DNA from: an uncultured Acetatifactor sp.
GTDB lineage: Bacteria; Bacillota; Clostridia; Lachnospirales; Lachnospiraceae
DNA length: 64,000 bases
Direction of reading: 5' to 3'
NCBI GenBank assembly: GCA_910584865.1
Contig: CAJUCE010000011.1
Coordinates: 1-64,000 of the forward strand
Shown here: positions 62,213-64,000 of the stretch, in pieces
Position numbering within the stretch: the stretch's first letter is position 1
Layout: each line of letters begins with the position of its first letter
Made by a program: the position numbers and the translations under genes
Notes under the pieces: generated by a model
What the model saw: the letters and a program-made list of their open reading frames with translations, nothing else
Told to the model about the DNA's origin: nothing
Database searches by the model: none

Positions 62213-62683
62213 CTTATCCGCAATCCGGCGCAGATTGCCGCTGTCCGCCAGAAAGCTGTTGATCTGGAAGTCTTTCTTCTGCATGTAGTCCACCCCCAGA
62301 GCCACCGCATCCGACAGCATCTGGTCGAACTGTTCCTCCGTCCCCTCATGTGCCACGTTCATCAACACCTTCACCAGCAGGAAGAATGCAGCCGCATCCA
62401 CCTTGCCGGATTTCATGTGCATCTTTGCGATGCGGCTGGCCTGCTGTTCCACCACCGCCTTGATGTCCTCGATATGGTAGACCGCCTGCACCTCCTGCCG
62501 GATGATGCCGGCGATCAGGTCGATGTCCTGGCTGTACCCCTCCACCGCCAGCCCTTTCTCAATGTAGCGCCGGATCTGTTCATTCCGGGAGATGTGCTCC
62601 CTGTCCGCCATCTTGTCAATCTGGCCGCACATCTCCTTTGTCAGATAGACCGAAGTGATGATGCGGTCGTCCCTTTTTGCCAT
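62207..62683 (-). CDS. Ribbon-helix-helix accessory protein of the relaxosome
   Basis: A 158-residue protein. The N-terminus (MAKRDDRIITSVYLTKEMCG, QIDKMADREHISRNEQIRRY) is a ribbon-helix-helix DNA-binding motif; the rest is helical. Such proteins near relaxase genes (MobC-like) bind the transfer origin and help strand opening. CAGGAGGGAAGAGCC precedes the ATG. It faces the MazF-like gene across a short divergent promoter region. Confidence 0.75.
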   Translation of the reverse strand: MAKRDDRIITSVYLTKEMCGQIDKMADREHISRNEQIRRYIEKGLAVEGYSQDIDLIAGIIRQEVQAVYHIEDIKAVVEQQASRIAKMHMKSGKVDAAAFFLLVKVLMNVAHEGTEEQFDQMLSDAVALGVDYMQKKDFQINSFLADSGNLRRIADKL

Positions 62684-62783
62684 AGGCTCTTCCCTCCTGT
62701 AAAATTCCCCTTTTTGTCATCTTTTGTTGTATTCTGTCATGCCATCTGATAAAATAGAACCATCATCCCGAAAGGAGCTTCCC

Positions 62784-63467
62784 ATGAAACATACTGCCAC
62801 TCTGGAAGATGCCAGCCATTCCTATGAGGAGATGCTTTCCGCCCTCCATGGCCATTTCTCCCATATAGATCCATCAGAACCTGAACACATCAAGTTGGCC
62901 AATGAATACTATAAATGGACGCACCTCAAGACAGACCTGATTTCAAATGAAAAGTCTTTCCGGATACCGGTCTCCGCCCTTCCAAATACCATAAAGCCCT
63001 CTTCTTTCCGGTGGCTCCATGCAGACAAGCAGGAAACTGTAGGAAAATACTACAGATATGACAGGGAGACAGACCAGTATATCATTTCTGTCAAAAAGGA
63101 TACCGTACCCGATGATGATGTCATGCTCATTGCCCGCTCCCTTGTCCTGATACGCAAGGCCGTTGTCTGGGTGGATTTTGGCTATAATATCGGAACGGAA
63201 TTCGGCGGGCGGCATCCGGCAATCATATTAAAGAACCTGAAAGATTCCCTGGTCGTCATCCCGCTTTCCTCCCAGGTTCCGAAGAACATGGAGTATAGCG
63301 TCAGGGTGGACAAGGTGTACGGCTTTCCCGAAATGCCGCGCTACGCAAACGTCACAAGGATCACCCAGGTCAGCCTGTCCAGGGTGCATTTCGAAAAATT
63401 TGGCGATGTCAGGCCAGCTGTACTGAAAGAGATCAGCGACAGGCTCAAATCCTGTGGCATAACCTGA
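62784..63467 (+). CDS. MazF/PemK-like protein with N-terminal extension
   Basis: A ~227-residue protein. The C-terminal half (VVWVDFGYNIGTEFGGRHPA, IILKNLKDSLVVIPLSSQVP) has the MazF/PemK signature G-x-E-F-G-G-x-x-P-A-I-I-L; these toxins cut RNA. The N-terminal ~110 residues are an extra domain not present in the ~110-residue MazF. No antitoxin gene is visible directly upstream. GAAAGGAGCTTCCC precedes the ATG at 62784; the frame opens at 62724. Confidence 0.78.
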   Translation: MKHTATLEDASHSYEEMLSALHGHFSHIDPSEPEHIKLANEYYKWTHLKTDLISNEKSFRIPVSALPNTIKPSSFRWLHADKQETVGKYYRYDRETDQYIISVKKDTVPDDDVMLIARSLVLIRKAVVWVDFGYNIGTEFGGRHPAIILKNLKDSLVVIPLSSQVPKNMEYSVRVDKVYGFPEMPRYANVTRITQVSLSRVHFEKFGDVRPAVLKEISDRLKSCGIT

Positions 63468-63540
63468 ACCCTTTGTGCATATCCTAAAATGGCTTACAAA
63501 ATCGTTTGACAACCCTGCCTATTTGTGCTAGTATGATGTT
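63468..63540 (+). promoter_or_regulatory. Promoter of a short transcript
   Basis: TTGACA (63506-63511), a 17-base spacer and TAGTAT (63529-63534) form a good promoter about 60 bases upstream of a strong terminator. Confidence 0.65.
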
Positions 63541-63606
63541 GTAAACGCAGGAGCAATCCTGGTAATTTTGTAACCGTGGAGCCGTCATTTATGGCGGCTC
63601 TTTTTC
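63541..63606 (+). ncRNA. Candidate small RNA
   Basis: The short interval between promoter 63506-63534 and the terminator at 63579-63606 would give an RNA of ~65 bases. It has a hairpin CAGGA-GCAA-TCCTG (63548-63561) and a terminator stem GAGCCG/CGGCTC with five Ts. No ORF longer than a few codons fits. It may be an antisense or regulatory RNA of the element. Confidence 0.55.
63579..63606 (+). terminator. Terminator of the small RNA
   Basis: GAGCCG and CGGCTC with a ~10-base loop, followed by TTTTTC. Confidence 0.8.
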
Positions 63607-63852
63607 GTTGTCTCCAGTTGCCGGATCCCTGTGCTGTCTGCCACAACCTTTCTGTTCCCCATTAACAGCTTTTTAACAGGCTCCATTCCCGTTTAACAAG
63701 GGTACAGGCTTTGCCTGTACGGTGTTCCCCCGGTTTGTTTCACAAACCTATTCCTGCCTTAACTCCAAAATCTCCGATTTTGAGCGTATATCCCCACCGC
63801 AGGCGGCAGGGCAGAGGTCGCTCCGCTCCCAAAAGCGAAAAACAAAGCATTG
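63607..63852. other. Hairpin cluster, possible oriT
   Basis: No gene is supported. Three perfect hairpins with three-base loops lie within 80 bases: GTACAGGC/GCCTGTAC (63702-63720), GGTTTGT/ACAAACC (63732-63748) and CAAAATC/GATTTTG (63766-63782). The position near the relaxase and its ribbon-helix-helix partner suits a transfer origin. Confidence 0.4.
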
Positions 63853-63972
63853 TCAATAGCAATCCAGAAATGCGCTTATCTCCCTGCACACCCGTTCCCC
63901 GTAGGCAAGGGCAAGCACCACGGCCACTGCAATCCCCGCCACTGCCAGCAATCCAATCAAAACCACTTTCAT
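63853..63972 (-). CDS. Small membrane protein, 39 residues
   Basis: MKVVLIGLLAVAGIAVAVVL continues ALAYGERVCREISAFLDCY and stops: one membrane helix and a short polar tail with two Cys. GGGGGTGTGT precedes the ATG. A longer open frame over the same bases in another register has no good start and is treated as a shadow. Function unknown; compare the small membrane protein at 8690-8827. Confidence 0.55.
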   Translation of the reverse strand: MKVVLIGLLAVAGIAVAVVLALAYGERVCREISAFLDCY

Positions 63973-64000
63973 ACACACCCCCATCTTACTGTTCCCACTC

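Noticed and set aside
63740..63976. A 78-codon minus-strand ORF
   Set aside because: The 39-codon frame with a ribosome site and membrane helix fits better, and the longer frame crosses the hairpin cluster.
1..64000. CRISPR array, tRNA or rRNA genes
   Set aside because: No regularly spaced repeats with unique spacers and no tRNA- or rRNA-like sequence was seen on reading both strands.

Overview
The window looks like part of a spore-forming Clostridia genome, most likely Lachnospiraceae. The clues are a fragment of a sporulation sigma factor, three large serine recombinases of the Clostridia type, an Agr quorum-sensing locus, a SpoVG-family protein and strong AGGAGG ribosome binding sites. 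Nearly all of it, from about 3.2 kb to the right edge, reads as one mobile conjugative element whose right end lies outside the window.

Layout. 1-3.2 kb is apparent chromosome: a truncated aldo/keto reductase, a substrate-binding lipoprotein, and the last ~25 codons of a SigK-like sigma factor. 3.2-8.2 kb holds three tandem large serine recombinases, the first ending where the sigma fragment begins. I read this as a skin-like insertion in sigK. 8.4-12.3 kb has small element genes, an XPD/DinG-type helicase, a ~600-base hairpin-rich non-coding stretch and a sigma-like regulator. 12.8-23.5 kb is a quorum-sensing cassette: agrA, agrC, agrD (47 codons), agrB, a secreted protein, two lipoproteins and an ABC exporter with a permease-lipoprotein fusion. 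An AgrA-type direct repeat sits upstream of agrD.

23.6-53.3 kb is the transfer region on the minus strand. It combines type IV secretion genes (VirD4, Maff2 and VirB2-like small membrane proteins, VirB6/TrbL-like, PrgI-like, VirB4 and its partner, a C39-like peptidase) with a nearly full Tad/Flp-type pilus set (prepilin peptidase, CpaB, CpaE/TadZ-like ATPase, CpaF, TadB, TadC, two TadE/F-like pseudopilins). Between SpoVG and Maff2 sits a four-gene defence-like operon with its own promoter: an AAA ATPase plus RloB pair (AbiL type), an SF2 helicase and a PD-(D/E)XK-like nuclease. Two DNA methyltransferases lie in the pilus/secretion stretch.

53.3-64 kb carries accessory genes and the DNA-processing module: a DUF4406-like protein, two cargo genes around a decayed gene, small regulators, a MobL-type relaxase and its ribbon-helix-helix partner, a MazF/PemK-like protein, a candidate small RNA, and a cluster of tight hairpins that could be oriT. 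Function calls rest on motif reading only; no database search was run.
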